From NCBI GenBank assembly GCA_964437365.1, contig CAYTGM010000001.1, positions 186,001 through 250,000 on the forward strand: a DNA stretch of 64,000 bases. Reading direction: 5' to 3'. A program made the translations under genes and the position numbers. The stretch is from CAYTGM01 sp964437365. Its GTDB lineage: Bacteria; Sumerlaeota; Sumerlaeia; SLMS01. Below, piece by piece: positions 50,492 to 60,673 of the stretch (position 1 is the stretch's first letter; every line of letters begins with the position of its first letter). Below the pieces are notes generated by a model, which was not told where the DNA came from, made no database searches, and worked only from the letters and a program-made list of their open reading frames with translations.

Positions 50492-51769
50492 ATGTTGAAC
50501 ATCAGACAGCTTCGCGAACAACCGGAACACGTGAAAGAACGGCTCTCAACTCGGGGAGAAAACCCTGAGGTTGTTGACCTGGTTCTCTCCAAAGATAATT
50601 CGCGCCGCGAACTTGTTCAGCAGACAGAAACATTGAAAGCGCGACGCAATGTGATCAGTAAAGAAATTCCTCAAAAGGCGAAAGCAAAAGAGCCAATCGA
50701 CGAGTTAAAGGCCGAATCGAAAAAACTTGGCGAAGATATCTCAAGGATAGATGAAGAGCTGAAGGGAATTGATGATGATCTCAAGGATGCCCTACTTCGT
50801 CTTCCGAATCTTCCCGATGAATCCGTCCCTGTGGGCGCTGATGAGTCAGCGAACTTGGAAATCCGTCGATGGGGAGATCCAATCAAGCATCAGTTTGGCT
50901 CCAAACCACATTGGGAACTTGGTGAATCACTCGGGTTTCTCGACCTTGCTCGCGGTGCCAATCTTTCAGGATCCGGTTTCTATGTACTTAAAGGAGTTGG
51001 TTCTCGGCTTGAGAGAGTGTTGATCCAATGGCTTCTAGACTTCAATACTGTAAAGCATGGCTATACAGAAGTCTCAGTTCCCTTTGTTGTTCGAGATGAG
51101 GCTCTGCTGGGTACGTCTCAGCTTCCTAAGTTTGATGATCAGCTCTATCATATACCTGAAGATGAACTTCGTCTGATTCCAACTGCCGAGGTGCCTGTCA
51201 CAAACCTTCATGCGAATGAAATTCTCGATGGGGAGCAATTGCCACTGGCATACTGTGCTCATACGCCTTGCTTCCGTCGTGAAGCTGGAGCGGCCGGTCG
51301 TGAAAACCGAGGTATATCAAGAGTCCATCAATTCCACAAGGTGGAGCTTGTGCATATAACGCTCCCTGAAGAGAGTGAGGAAACTCATGAAAAGCTGACG
51401 GCGAACGCCTGTGCTCTTCTCGAAGCTCTCAACGTTCCTTACCGAGTTCTTGAACTCTGTACGGGTGACCTTGGCTTCGGTGCCAGAAAATGCTATGATC
51501 TTGAAGTCTGGGCACCGGGAATGGATACCTGGCTTGAGGTTTCAAGTTGCTCGAACTTTGGAGACTTCCAGGCGCGCAGGGCAGGAATCAGGTTCCGAAG
51601 GGAAAAACAGGGTAAGCCTGAGTTTGTACATACACTGAACGGTAGTGGACTTGCACTCCCAAGACTGATGATTGCCCTTCTCGAGAATAACCAGAATGAA
51701 GATGGGTCTATCACCGTGCCCGAGCCACTTCGCGAGCGCCTGATGTGCGATGTGATTAAACGGGACTAA
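50492..51769 (+). CDS. serS: Seryl-tRNA synthetase
   Basis: 425 residues, normal. The N-terminal tRNA-binding arm is a long antiparallel coiled coil (about 25-105). Class II motifs: motif 2 in FRREAGAAGRENRGISR, binding ATP and the seryl adenylate; motif 3 in NGSGLALPRLMIALLE. TAEVPVTNLHANE and ELCTGDLGFGARKCYDLEVW bind serine and ATP. It charges tRNA-Ser and selenocysteine tRNA. Monocistronic and convergent with the tandem GT gene. Confidence 0.97.
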   Translation: MLNIRQLREQPEHVKERLSTRGENPEVVDLVLSKDNSRRELVQQTETLKARRNVISKEIPQKAKAKEPIDELKAESKKLGEDISRIDEELKGIDDDLKDALLRLPNLPDESVPVGADESANLEIRRWGDPIKHQFGSKPHWELGESLGFLDLARGANLSGSGFYVLKGVGSRLERVLIQWLLDFNTVKHGYTEVSVPFVVRDEALLGTSQLPKFDDQLYHIPEDELRLIPTAEVPVTNLHANEILDGEQLPLAYCAHTPCFRREAGAAGRENRGISRVHQFHKVELVHITLPEESEETHEKLTANACALLEALNVPYRVLELCTGDLGFGARKCYDLEVWAPGMDTWLEVSSCSNFGDFQARRAGIRFRREKQGKPEFVHTLNGSGLALPRLMIALLENNQNEDGSITVPEPLRERLMCDVIKRD

Positions 51770-51781
51770 TGTGAGCTGGGT

Positions 51782-54196
51782 CTACTTGCGTTCAGAGCGG
51801 ATGATGCGAACCATTTCTTGAAGGGTGACACTCCAATCAAAATGGCGCTCTGCAGTTTTCCGCGAGTTTTCTGATAACTCTCGACAGGAGTTCGGATCGC
51901 TAAGAAGGTTTCGGAGTCCTTTACTGAACTCCTCTGGTTTGAGGATACGAATAGACTTAAGCTCTTCCTCATCGAGACCCCTCGCACCCGTTGGGGTCGA
52001 GAGGACCGGTAGTCCAGCGGCCATATAGTCGAACAGTTTCAGCGAGGTTCCACTGCCAGTCATCATCGGGTTCAAAGCGAAATCACTCGTTTGAAGAATG
52101 AAGTCTTTGACATCCTTACTGACCATCCCCATGAGCAGCACATTACCTGGCAAATGTCTATTCCAGTACCATCCGCTGACCGAGCCAACCAGAAGAAAGA
52201 GTACCCTTGGATGTTCCCGTGCGATTTTCTCAATGATGAGGTCGGCCGCTTCTCTGTTGGGTGGATGCCCAGAGCCCAGAAATACAGCAACATATTCTCG
52301 ACCAAACCCAACATCTTTCCGGTAACGGCGCTTTTCTTCGAGGGTCAGGCGAGTGAAACTTTTACATGATACACCATTGGGACAGATAAAAGATCTTTTC
52401 TGCATTCCTTTGCATATAGACTCGAGTTGCTTTCTATTCTCATCAGAAACACAGAACACAGCCTGGGCATCATTGGAGCACTGAATCTCAGCCTTTCTCA
52501 CTCTGCCAATTAAAAACCTTGAGAGAGGCCCACCACGAAAAAGAGCCGTTTTGAGAAGGTATTCCGTATTGTGAGAGTCATAATACCGCGTGATCCTTCC
52601 AGGTATATACTTCCTCATACAATTCATATAGGGATGACTGAACATAACTCCCTGGGCGGTCTTGAGCTCCTGTTTCAGAACCCGCTTGTACTCACGACTC
52701 AGCCATGGAGTAAACAATAGCGCTGATACATCATCAGCGCTGCATCCAACCAGTTGGGCTAAAAAGGCATCTACAACTCGATGCGTCCGACTTCTAGGTA
52801 TATTCAACTCTTCAAGGTTTTCATTAATCTGAAGACGTCTCGATATCCCGTCTGCAGAAAGTGTCAGAATTGTGACTCCCACCTTGTGAGCAGCCAAATG
52901 CTCTGCTACTGCCTGAACTCTTACCTGACCTCCCTGTTCAGCAGGCATCACTCTGTAGTCATTCAGAATGATGAGGCGTTTTTTCGACTTGATTTCATAC
53001 AGGTCTGCAACCTTCTCTCCGATAGTGTCCCAGGAAAAGTTGTCAACGGCATGATTTCGAGCTTCTTCACGAAGTATATCTCGAAGTGTTTGATCACCCA
53101 GTAACTCTGACAGAGACTCGCGAAATTCATCAGGCTCAGCAACGATCGCCTGATAGCGATTCTCTACCTGAAGTCCTCTGGCACCATGTGGAGTGCTGAG
53201 AATTGGTAGACCTGCTGCCAGAAAATCGAGCATTTTAAGGTTTGTTCCGCTTCCTGAAAGCATCGGATTGAGAGCAACATCAGCCCCATGCAGGAGAGCC
53301 TGTTTATCCTCTTCTTCAATCAGGCCCATCATCCGAACGTTATCTGGTATATCTCGGTCCTCAAATGCCTTATTCACCTTGCCTGCTATGAGAAAATGCG
53401 CTTCAGGAAAATGGATCGCCAGTTGTTGAATGATAAAGTCTACTGCTTCTATATTCGGAGGGTGGTAGCTTCCGATAAAAAAGCAGACCGGTCGTGTGCC
53501 ATTCACCCCCAGCTTTTCTCGAGCCAGAAGCCTTTGTTCACTGCTGGCTGCAGGCTTGATGTGGTGTATATCAACCCCGTTAGGGATAATTTCAATTTTA
53601 GTGAAGGGGACATTGAATTGTCGAACAAAGATCTCGCGATCTTCTGGGCTGCAGGCCAGAACGATATCAGACTCATGAAGGAGTTGTTTTTCTGCCCGCC
53701 GGATCCATCGAGTTGCAAGCCTGCCCTGGATGGAAGTTCCGAACATATCACGCGCCATCAACGTCTCGACGTTATAACTGTTATAGACAAGTAGCTGTTT
53801 ACGCTTCCTTCTTCTCGGAGTCAGAGGGGCCAGGAAGGGGCTTTCGTGAGCGAGGATATCTGAACTCTTGGCAAGCTCCTCGGCTTTCTCTTTCAAGTCC
53901 TGATGATACCTGGATACAAGGGCACAGACAAGACCACTACATTCCTGAAAGCCAGCGATTCGATCCAAAAGAGCATGGGTCTTGTTATAGATGGGTACTT
54001 TTGGGAATCGATATTCCCGGAATCCATCAAAGTGGTGAATACATTCTTTGGGAGCATCGTGGTAAGTTGGAGAGGCAAGTTGAACGTCGAACTCACGACT
54101 CGCCAGTGCTTTCGCCATATAGTGAAGGCGAAGCTCTCCACCAGATCGAGGTGGGTTAAACGCTGGGAAAAATGAGAGGATGCCTACGCGTTTCAT
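51782..54196 (-). CDS. Tandem (two-domain) GT4 glycosyltransferase
   Basis: 804 residues made of two GT4 units fused head to tail (about 1-400 and 405-804). Each unit ends with the donor-site block: NPMLSGSGTNLKMLDF then GLPILSTPHGARGL in the first, NPMMTGSGTSLKLFDY then GLPVLSTPTGARGL in the second. Each also has a GSYHPPNIEA or GSGHPPNREA loop after the interdomain hinge. The halves are clearly related to each other, so an internal duplication made the protein. The N-terminal acceptor parts differ more, suggesting two sugar additions in series. Glycan target unknown. It follows aroC by 34 bp. Confidence 0.88.
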   Translation of the reverse strand: MKRVGILSFFPAFNPPRSGGELRLHYMAKALASREFDVQLASPTYHDAPKECIHHFDGFREYRFPKVPIYNKTHALLDRIAGFQECSGLVCALVSRYHQDLKEKAEELAKSSDILAHESPFLAPLTPRRRKRKQLLVYNSYNVETLMARDMFGTSIQGRLATRWIRRAEKQLLHESDIVLACSPEDREIFVRQFNVPFTKIEIIPNGVDIHHIKPAASSEQRLLAREKLGVNGTRPVCFFIGSYHPPNIEAVDFIIQQLAIHFPEAHFLIAGKVNKAFEDRDIPDNVRMMGLIEEEDKQALLHGADVALNPMLSGSGTNLKMLDFLAAGLPILSTPHGARGLQVENRYQAIVAEPDEFRESLSELLGDQTLRDILREEARNHAVDNFSWDTIGEKVADLYEIKSKKRLIILNDYRVMPAEQGGQVRVQAVAEHLAAHKVGVTILTLSADGISRRLQINENLEELNIPRSRTHRVVDAFLAQLVGCSADDVSALLFTPWLSREYKRVLKQELKTAQGVMFSHPYMNCMRKYIPGRITRYYDSHNTEYLLKTALFRGGPLSRFLIGRVRKAEIQCSNDAQAVFCVSDENRKQLESICKGMQKRSFICPNGVSCKSFTRLTLEEKRRYRKDVGFGREYVAVFLGSGHPPNREAADLIIEKIAREHPRVLFLLVGSVSGWYWNRHLPGNVLLMGMVSKDVKDFILQTSDFALNPMMTGSGTSLKLFDYMAAGLPVLSTPTGARGLDEEELKSIRILKPEEFSKGLRNLLSDPNSCRELSENSRKTAERHFDWSVTLQEMVRIIRSERK

Positions 54197-54230
54197 CGTG
54201 GATTAGAAGGTTCGGCTGATTGTCCTCTCA

Positions 54231-55349
54231 TCAGGATGTCTGGCCAATTGGACTCGAGGTCCAGTGTGGATTCATTGCTCTCTGGCGCAAAAGGTGGTCG
54301 CACAGCACAAGGGCCATCATCGCTTCAACCATCGGAACTGCTCGTGGAAGGACACATGGGTCATGTCTGCCTCTAGGCATCAACTCAACTTCTTCAGCCT
54401 TATTGTTTACAGTCATCTGTTTCTGCAGGATCGTAGCGACTGGCTTGAAGCCGATCCGAAGAGTGATTGGTTCACCATTAGAAATTCCACCCTGAACACC
54501 GCCAGAGCGGTTCGTTCTTGTACTGACAGTCCCGTCATTGTTATAGAAGATATCATTATGCTCGCTGCCTTTGAGATATGTACCTTCAAGTCCACTTCCG
54601 ATTTCGAAACTCTTGCTTGCTGGTAAAGACATCATTGCTTTCGCAAGGTCTGCTTCAAGCTTATCGAAAACAGGCATCCCCAAACCAACGGGCACATTCC
54701 TGGCCACACAATCCACAGTACCACCCACTGAATCGCCGTCTGCCTTAATCTTTTTAATATAGTCGATCATCTCTTCTGCCACCCTCGCGTCAGGGCATCG
54801 AACAATATTGCTTTCTATATCCTCCAACCTGACAAGAAGAGGATCGACTTCAGGCATTGTTATATTCTGGACGCGTGAAACCCAGCATAGAATCTCTGTA
54901 TGAAATTCCTGGTTGAGGATCTTCTTCGCAAGAGTTCCAGCTGCAACACGGCCAATGGTTTCACGTGCCGAGGCTCGACCGCCGCCACGCCAGTTTCTGA
55001 TTCCATATTTAGCTTCATAGGTGAAGTCTGCATGGCTGGGGCGAAACACATCCTTAAAGGGTTCATAGTCGCTTCCTCGAGCATCCTTGTTTCTGATCAC
55101 AACGCATATCGGTGTTCCGAGGGTTTTCCCCTCAAAAGTTCCTGAGACAATTTCACACTGATCAGTTTCTGCTCTCGCCGTAGTAATTTGTGACTGTCCA
55201 GGCCGGCGTCGGTCCAGATCCACCTGAATCTCTTCTTCGGTAATCTCGATTCCGGGCGGGCACCCGTCTATGACAACGCCAACGGCTCCCCCGTGACTCT
55301 CGCCGAAAGTTGAAATTCTGAATAACGTTCCAAATACTGAGGATGACAT
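54231..55349 (-). CDS. aroC: Chorismate synthase
   Basis: 372 residues. Family blocks FGTLFRISTFGESHGGAVG, RRPGQSQITTAR, RGGGRASARETIGRVAAG and the flavin/phosphate site SGGVQGGISNGEPITLRIGFKP are intact. It converts EPSP to chorismate, the last common step of aromatic synthesis, with reduced FMN. It lies between lon and the tandem GT gene, separated from lon by a terminator. Confidence 0.97.
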   Translation of the reverse strand: MSSSVFGTLFRISTFGESHGGAVGVVIDGCPPGIEITEEEIQVDLDRRRPGQSQITTARAETDQCEIVSGTFEGKTLGTPICVVIRNKDARGSDYEPFKDVFRPSHADFTYEAKYGIRNWRGGGRASARETIGRVAAGTLAKKILNQEFHTEILCWVSRVQNITMPEVDPLLVRLEDIESNIVRCPDARVAEEMIDYIKKIKADGDSVGGTVDCVARNVPVGLGMPVFDKLEADLAKAMMSLPASKSFEIGSGLEGTYLKGSEHNDIFYNNDGTVSTRTNRSGGVQGGISNGEPITLRIGFKPVATILQKQMTVNNKAEEVELMPRGRHDPCVLPRAVPMVEAMMALVLCDHLLRQRAMNPHWTSSPIGQTS

Positions 55350-55373
55350 AATATAGAGCTATCTCGCCTTCAT

Positions 55374-55415
55374 TCAAAACAATGCTCCCTCTTATGACGA
55401 GTCAAGAGAGGGAGC
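55374..55415 (-). terminator. Rho-independent terminator of lon
   Basis: Stem GCTCCCTCTT/AAGAGAGGGAGC (55384-55393 with 55404-55415, 2-nt bulge) followed on the minus strand by ATTGTTTT. It lies 34 bp after the lon stop. Confidence 0.82.
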
Positions 55416-55448
55416 GGCAAGGACAACTGAACTTTTCACGGGTAGAGT

Positions 55449-57938
55449 TTAAGATTTCTCGAGAGCATGGTCGAGGTATTCCCCGGCCTCCGAAAAGAAA
55501 CGTACTTTCAGGTTCTTGACGATCTGTTCGGGGACTTCCTCGTAGTCACCTCTGTTGTGATCCGGGAGAAACACCTCTTTGACTCCCGAGCGGTGAGCAG
55601 CGAGGCACTTTTCTTTGATTCCTCCAACGGGCATGACATTTCCACGCAGGGTGATCTCCCCAGTCATCGCCACAAAATCACGGACTCTTCGGCCTGTAAT
55701 CAGACTCGCAAGAGCTGTCGCAATGGCTGTCCCCGCACTCGGCCCGTCCTTTGGAGTCGCACCGGCCGGGACATGAACATGGTAATCATATTTCTGGAAA
55801 TCTTCCTGGTTAAGACCGAATTTCTTCTGGTTAGCCTTCAGGTAAGTGAAAGCCGCGGCTCCCGATTCCTTCATGACTTCGCCCAGTTGGCCTGTGAGGC
55901 GGAGCTCTCCCTTTCCAGGATAACGAACAGCTTCGATGAAGAGAATAGCGCCTCCAACGCTGGTCCAGGCAAGACCAGTTGAAACACCTGGTCGGCTTGT
56001 TCTTTCCGCCAGCTCCTGGTAACTCTTCTTCGTGCCGAGGAAATTCTTCAGATCTTTCTCTGCAACAGAAACTTTCTTGAATGAGAGCTTCTTTTTCTTC
56101 GCTTTCGAATTCTTCCCTTGAGCAGCTTCAAGACGATCCTTTTCTGACTCCAGTTCAGCAACCTTGCGGGCAACCTTGCGGCAAACTTTTCCGATTTCTC
56201 GCTGGAGATTTCTTACGCCAGCTTCCGCCGTGTAGTCGGTGATGATTCGACGCAACGCTGTTTTGTGAATCGAGAGGTGCTTCTTAAGTATACCAGCATT
56301 CTTCATCTCTCGAGGAATGAGATATCGCTGAGCAATCTCAAGCTTCTCCATGTCGGTATATCCGGCAATACGGATAATCTCCATGCGATCACGAAGGGGA
56401 CCGGGAATCGTATCAAGAGTGTTTGCCGTTGTGATGAACATCACCTTTGAAAGGTCAACAGGCATGTCCATATAATGATCGGTGAAATGATTATTCTGTT
56501 CAGGATCCAGGACTTCCAGTAATGCCGAGGCCGGATCTCCTCTGAAATCAGAGCCAAGCTTGTCTATTTCATCAAGCATGATCAGAGGGTTATTCGTTCC
56601 CGCTTCCTTCAGAGATTTCACGATTCTACCGGGCATCGACCCTATATAGGTTCTCCTGTGCCCTCGAATCTCTGCTTCATCTCTCATCCCGCCGAGAGAG
56701 AAATTCTGAAATTCTCTACCAGTTGCGCGCGCGATGGATCGACCCAGTGATGTCTTACCAACTCCGGGAGGGCCCACAAGGCATAGAATCGGTCCTTTGA
56801 GATCACCGCCTTTCAGCCGAATGACACTCAGGAATTCAACAATACGCTCCTTGATTTCTTCCAGTCCATAATGATCTTTATCGAGGATGTCGGCTGCATG
56901 GCTGATGTCTATACGATCGTTACTTGAAATGCACCACGGAATGTCCAGAATCCATTCGAGGTAAGTGCGAATCACACCATATTCAGCCGCTGCGGTGGGC
57001 ATGCCCTGCAATCGCGAAAACTCTTTTGCCGCTGTTTCTCGCGCATACTCCGGCATTTCCTGGCTCTGCAATCGTTCCGCCAGTTCGTCCAATTCCGCTT
57101 CATGTGGGTCCGTTTCTCCCAGTTCCTTCCTGATGGCACGCATCTGCTGATGGAGGAAAAAAGAGCGTTGGTTCTTATCCACCTCTTCTCGAACCTCATC
57201 ATTGATTCGATTGCCAATTTCGAGTACATGAATTTCTTTAACCAGGAGGTCTTGAACCAGCCTGAGACGAGTCTTTGCATCTGGTTCACCGAGAATACCT
57301 AACAGCTCTTTTGGACGAATCTGAAGGTGCGAAGCCACCAGATCCGCCAGTTTCCCGGGGCCCTCAACGTTCATGGCTCCAATGGCCAATTCCTCCGAAA
57401 CCGCACCGTAACTGATGGCCTTCTGGAGGTTGTCGAATGTCAGCTTCATCAGCGCTTCGACTTCTAAATCATCTTTATTGTGTTCTGGTTCCTCGATCGC
57501 TTGTATCGAGCCGCGCAGGACAGGTTTTGTCTCGGTGATTTGATCAATTCTTATTCGGCAGATGCCGTGGACCAATAGTCTCAGCGAACCGTCAGGAACG
57601 CGCAGCATACGAAGAACACTGCAGAGAGTTCCCACCGGAAATAATCCTGCACCCGCACCAGGCTCTTTTTGCTCGCGGTCTGAAGGTTCAGGTGCCTCCT
57701 CGACATCAAGAGCCATCGTATCGGGATGGAAAACGGCAACAAGTCGATCCGTCTTCATAACTTCCTCGATCAATACTTTCTGGCTCTCGTCCGTGATCAC
57801 TAGCGGAGCAAACATCAGGGGAAAAAAGACCATTTCGTGCAGGGACAAGATGGGTAACTCATCCGGCAGCGGACCCTGAAATCCTATTTGAAAAGGTGGG
57901 GTGTTTCCTTGCGATACATTCTGAGAATTGAAACTCAC
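55449..57938 (-). CDS. lon: ATP-dependent protease Lon
   Basis: 829 residues. The N-terminal Lon substrate-binding domain (about 28-230) begins LPILSLHEMVFFPLMFAPL. AAA+ domain: Walker A GPPGVGKTSLG, Walker B in NPLIMLDEIDKLG. The protease domain carries Ser in KDGPSAGTAIATA and the Lys of the dyad in GGIKEKCLAAHRSG. A basic linker with KAKKKKLSF lies before the protease domain, longer than usual. Lon degrades misfolded and regulatory proteins. A CACAAC/GTTGTG dyad lies 37 bp upstream of the ATG. Confidence 0.97.
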   Translation of the reverse strand: MSFNSQNVSQGNTPPFQIGFQGPLPDELPILSLHEMVFFPLMFAPLVITDESQKVLIEEVMKTDRLVAVFHPDTMALDVEEAPEPSDREQKEPGAGAGLFPVGTLCSVLRMLRVPDGSLRLLVHGICRIRIDQITETKPVLRGSIQAIEEPEHNKDDLEVEALMKLTFDNLQKAISYGAVSEELAIGAMNVEGPGKLADLVASHLQIRPKELLGILGEPDAKTRLRLVQDLLVKEIHVLEIGNRINDEVREEVDKNQRSFFLHQQMRAIRKELGETDPHEAELDELAERLQSQEMPEYARETAAKEFSRLQGMPTAAAEYGVIRTYLEWILDIPWCISSNDRIDISHAADILDKDHYGLEEIKERIVEFLSVIRLKGGDLKGPILCLVGPPGVGKTSLGRSIARATGREFQNFSLGGMRDEAEIRGHRRTYIGSMPGRIVKSLKEAGTNNPLIMLDEIDKLGSDFRGDPASALLEVLDPEQNNHFTDHYMDMPVDLSKVMFITTANTLDTIPGPLRDRMEIIRIAGYTDMEKLEIAQRYLIPREMKNAGILKKHLSIHKTALRRIITDYTAEAGVRNLQREIGKVCRKVARKVAELESEKDRLEAAQGKNSKAKKKKLSFKKVSVAEKDLKNFLGTKKSYQELAERTSRPGVSTGLAWTSVGGAILFIEAVRYPGKGELRLTGQLGEVMKESGAAAFTYLKANQKKFGLNQEDFQKYDYHVHVPAGATPKDGPSAGTAIATALASLITGRRVRDFVAMTGEITLRGNVMPVGGIKEKCLAAHRSGVKEVFLPDHNRGDYEEVPEQIVKNLKVRFFSEAGEYLDHALEKS

Positions 57939-57974
57939 AGATACTCCTTAACCGGGCTCGAACTTGTCATAAAC

Positions 57975-57999
57975 CACAACGGGTACCGTAGATGTTGTG
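57975..57999. promoter_or_regulatory. Inverted CACAAC/GTTGTG pair upstream of lon
   Basis: CACAAC (57975-57980) and GTTGTG (57994-57999) form a 6-bp inverted pair with a 13-bp spacer, 37-61 bp before the lon ATG. It is not the CIRCE or HAIR heat-shock motif. A repressor site is possible; chance is not excluded. Confidence 0.25.
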
Positions 58000-58047
58000 A
58001 AAATCGTGCCAAAAGTTTCTGGATAGGGGAGTCTGGTTTTTCTGAAA

Positions 58048-60339
58048 TCAGATCTGGTATTCGCAAGATGTTTCGATGGGCGGGTTGTTCTTAATCAGCT
58101 CCAGAATTTCGTTCGAGGGACGTGATTTGCCAAAGAGAAAACCTTGGATATTCGGAGACCCAAGCTGGCGAAGAATTTCCAGCTGCTTTTCCGTCTCCAC
58201 TCCTTCGGCGATCACTTCGATATCCAGAACATCACCAAGCGCCAGAACTGACCGAACGATTTCGCGATTCTTCTCTGTCTCCTGCAGTTTCATCACAAAA
58301 CTGCGATCAATCTTCAAGGCATCAATGGGGAACTGATGGAGATAGCTGAGCGAGGAGAAGCCTGTTCCAAAGTCGTCGAGATGGAGCTTAACCCCCAGCT
58401 CTTTCAATTCTCCGAGAATTGTGTTCACATGAATCGGGTCCTCAAAAATCACATTCTCAGTAATTTCAAGAGCAATACATCCAATGGGAATCGACGTAAA
58501 CTTCAGGATCTTCTTGATAAACTTCACGAAATTGGGCTGTACCAGGTGTCTTCCGGAGATGTTAATCCCCACTGTTACATTGATCTCGCCAAGCTTTGAC
58601 CTCCACGACTCGATATCCCGCACCACTTCAGAAATCACCCACTCGCTTATGGGTGTAATCAAGCCGGTGTCTTCCGCGAGAGGTATGAAATCATCTGGTT
58701 TATATGACTGCCCGCTTGGATCATTCCATCTAATGAGTGATTCGACACCAACGATGCGCTCTCCATCAGGTGTATAGACAGGCTGGTATTCCATATGGAG
58801 ATAGCCTCGGCGAAAAGCCGTTCTAAGCATTGTTTCCATGTGAAGCGATCCGAGTACTCGTTCATGCATGACCCGATCAAAGATGGCAAAGCAACCTCTT
58901 CCCCGTTTCTTCGCTTCATACATCGCCGTGTCGGCATCACGGAGAATCTCTTCTGGGGAATCGTTCTGGGAGCTTTTCGTGGCGATTCCTATACTGGCGT
59001 TTGTAAAAATTTCATGACTGTCAATCTGAAGAGGCTTTGTAAGCATTTGCAAAATGCGCTCAGCAACTTCTGAAGGATCAGACTTTCGATTGATATCTGG
59101 CATCAGAATCGTAAACTCATCGCCCCCCAGCCTTGCCAGAAAGTCTGAGTCACGAATACACTTTCGCAGAAGTATAGATACAGACTGAAGCAGCGTATCT
59201 CCCATCTGGTGACCAAGACTGTCATTGACGTTCTTAAATCTGTCGAGGTCGAGGAACAGAATTGCATAAGTGCTTTCTGGTTGGTCCTTTGCCTGTCGAT
59301 TTAACTCCTCCATGAAGTAAGTGCGGTTTGGTAGACCCGTGAGAGGATCATAATAGGCGATTCGCCGAAGCCGTTCTTCCGCCTCTCTTCGCCGCGTCAC
59401 ATCAACGATCATCCCCTCCAGAAGGCCGCTTCCGGGTAAAACCTTGACGGAGAAGCGAACCCAGAAAGGTGTTCCGTCAGCCTTTGTCATCACCGCTTCA
59501 AAATCATCAACCTCGCCTTTGCTCCTGAGCTTCTGCCAGACTTGACTGTACCCCTCATATCGCTCTTCAATTTGGAACTGGAAAAGACAATCGTGGCGAT
59601 CCTTGTAATTAAAAAGTTCAGCCAGATAGGCATTGCACTCAAGGAGTCGACCTGACCTTCCTGAGAGTCGAAAAAGACCCACCATCGCATTGTTGTATAG
59701 AAGTTTATAATCCTGCTCGATTTCAAGGAGGGCTTCTTCAGCTTCTGTTCGTGCGATCGCCGAGGCACAAATGCTGGAAATGACCTGCAATACTTTCAGG
59801 TCTTCATCCGTATAAGCTTCGGGTGTGTAGCTCTGTATAGACATCATGCCGATTACTGCGCCAGGCTGAAATGTGAAGGGTACAAATAACAGGCTAAGGG
59901 AAGGGCGCGAATGATCTCCGAAGTAGCTGAGCTTTTTCTTTTCTATTACCTCTGGTTGCTGATGAATCAGCAATGGGCCTTCCCTGATGACACGTAAAAA
60001 CGTTTCGCTGGGTTTTTGCGGCTGGTCGTATCTTTCTCCAAACTCTTTTTTCTCTCCGTCGATGGTATCTATCGTCAGGAGAGGATAGCTCTTTTCGGCT
60101 TCACGGTCATAGAGCCCAACAAAGCAGGAATCCCATCCAAGAAGAACTTCTGCCGTCTCCACAGCGATTTCCGCAGCCTGTTTACTTGTGACAACCCCTT
60201 CCAGAGATTTTGCAAGATCGTCAAAAACATCAATCAGGGTTTGGTGGTTTGAAAGATTTGGGCGCGAAAATTCGCCTTGAAGCTGAAGTCTTCTTTTCAA
60301 ACGTCTAATCTGTCTTTTATATTTACGTGGATCTTGCAT
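58048..60339 (-). CDS. GAF-PAS-GGDEF-EAL cyclic-di-GMP signalling protein
   Basis: 763 residues in the order GAF (about 30-185), PAS (200-320), GGDEF (325-490), EAL (505-755). The cyclase motif is intact: LARLGGDEFTIL. The phosphodiesterase keeps the catalytic set: ESLIR (the E of EAL with Ser in place of Ala), NISG, EITENVI, DDFGTGFSS, LKIDRSF, EGVET and QGFLFG. The protein can therefore plausibly make and break c-di-GMP, switched by its GAF and PAS sensors. No membrane helix, so cytosolic. A 109-bp gap separates it from lon. Confidence 0.95.
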   Translation of the reverse strand: MQDPRKYKRQIRRLKRRLQLQGEFSRPNLSNHQTLIDVFDDLAKSLEGVVTSKQAAEIAVETAEVLLGWDSCFVGLYDREAEKSYPLLTIDTIDGEKKEFGERYDQPQKPSETFLRVIREGPLLIHQQPEVIEKKKLSYFGDHSRPSLSLLFVPFTFQPGAVIGMMSIQSYTPEAYTDEDLKVLQVISSICASAIARTEAEEALLEIEQDYKLLYNNAMVGLFRLSGRSGRLLECNAYLAELFNYKDRHDCLFQFQIEERYEGYSQVWQKLRSKGEVDDFEAVMTKADGTPFWVRFSVKVLPGSGLLEGMIVDVTRRREAEERLRRIAYYDPLTGLPNRTYFMEELNRQAKDQPESTYAILFLDLDRFKNVNDSLGHQMGDTLLQSVSILLRKCIRDSDFLARLGGDEFTILMPDINRKSDPSEVAERILQMLTKPLQIDSHEIFTNASIGIATKSSQNDSPEEILRDADTAMYEAKKRGRGCFAIFDRVMHERVLGSLHMETMLRTAFRRGYLHMEYQPVYTPDGERIVGVESLIRWNDPSGQSYKPDDFIPLAEDTGLITPISEWVISEVVRDIESWRSKLGEINVTVGINISGRHLVQPNFVKFIKKILKFTSIPIGCIALEITENVIFEDPIHVNTILGELKELGVKLHLDDFGTGFSSLSYLHQFPIDALKIDRSFVMKLQETEKNREIVRSVLALGDVLDIEVIAEGVETEKQLEILRQLGSPNIQGFLFGKSRPSNEILELIKNNPPIETSCEYQI

Positions 60340-60673
60340 CGTTGAAGTCAGGCGCGTGAATTCTTTTCTGTTTTTGCTATCCTGTAACTTTGGTTGTTAC
60401 TCTCCGTACAAAGAAGCTCCATGTACAACTCGTGGAAGATCATATAGAAACCAAAGCGGAGGAATGTTTGCAAGCTCAGACTTGCTGAAATCGGGGTAAC
60501 TCAAAGTTTTTTTCGCTTACAGTTTTCAGGGTATGGTTCCTCATCATGATAGTTTGCAGGATGTCAGCACCCAGAATTTTAACGTATAGCAATGAGTAAA
60601 CTCTTCAATCATCATGATTCTGCCCTGTTTCTGTAAGCGCTTGCAGCCCTCCTTTTCTATGCCCGCTTCCCGT
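60340..60673. other. Non-coding gap upstream of the GGDEF-EAL gene
   Basis: No gene is supported on either strand. It is A+T-rich with no clear promoter pair or hairpin. The 11-bp array starts at 60674. Confidence 0.4.

Noticed and set aside
57939..58047. CIRCE or HAIR heat-shock operator before lon
   Set aside because: Neither TTAGCACTC nor CTTGAGT inverted pairs are present.
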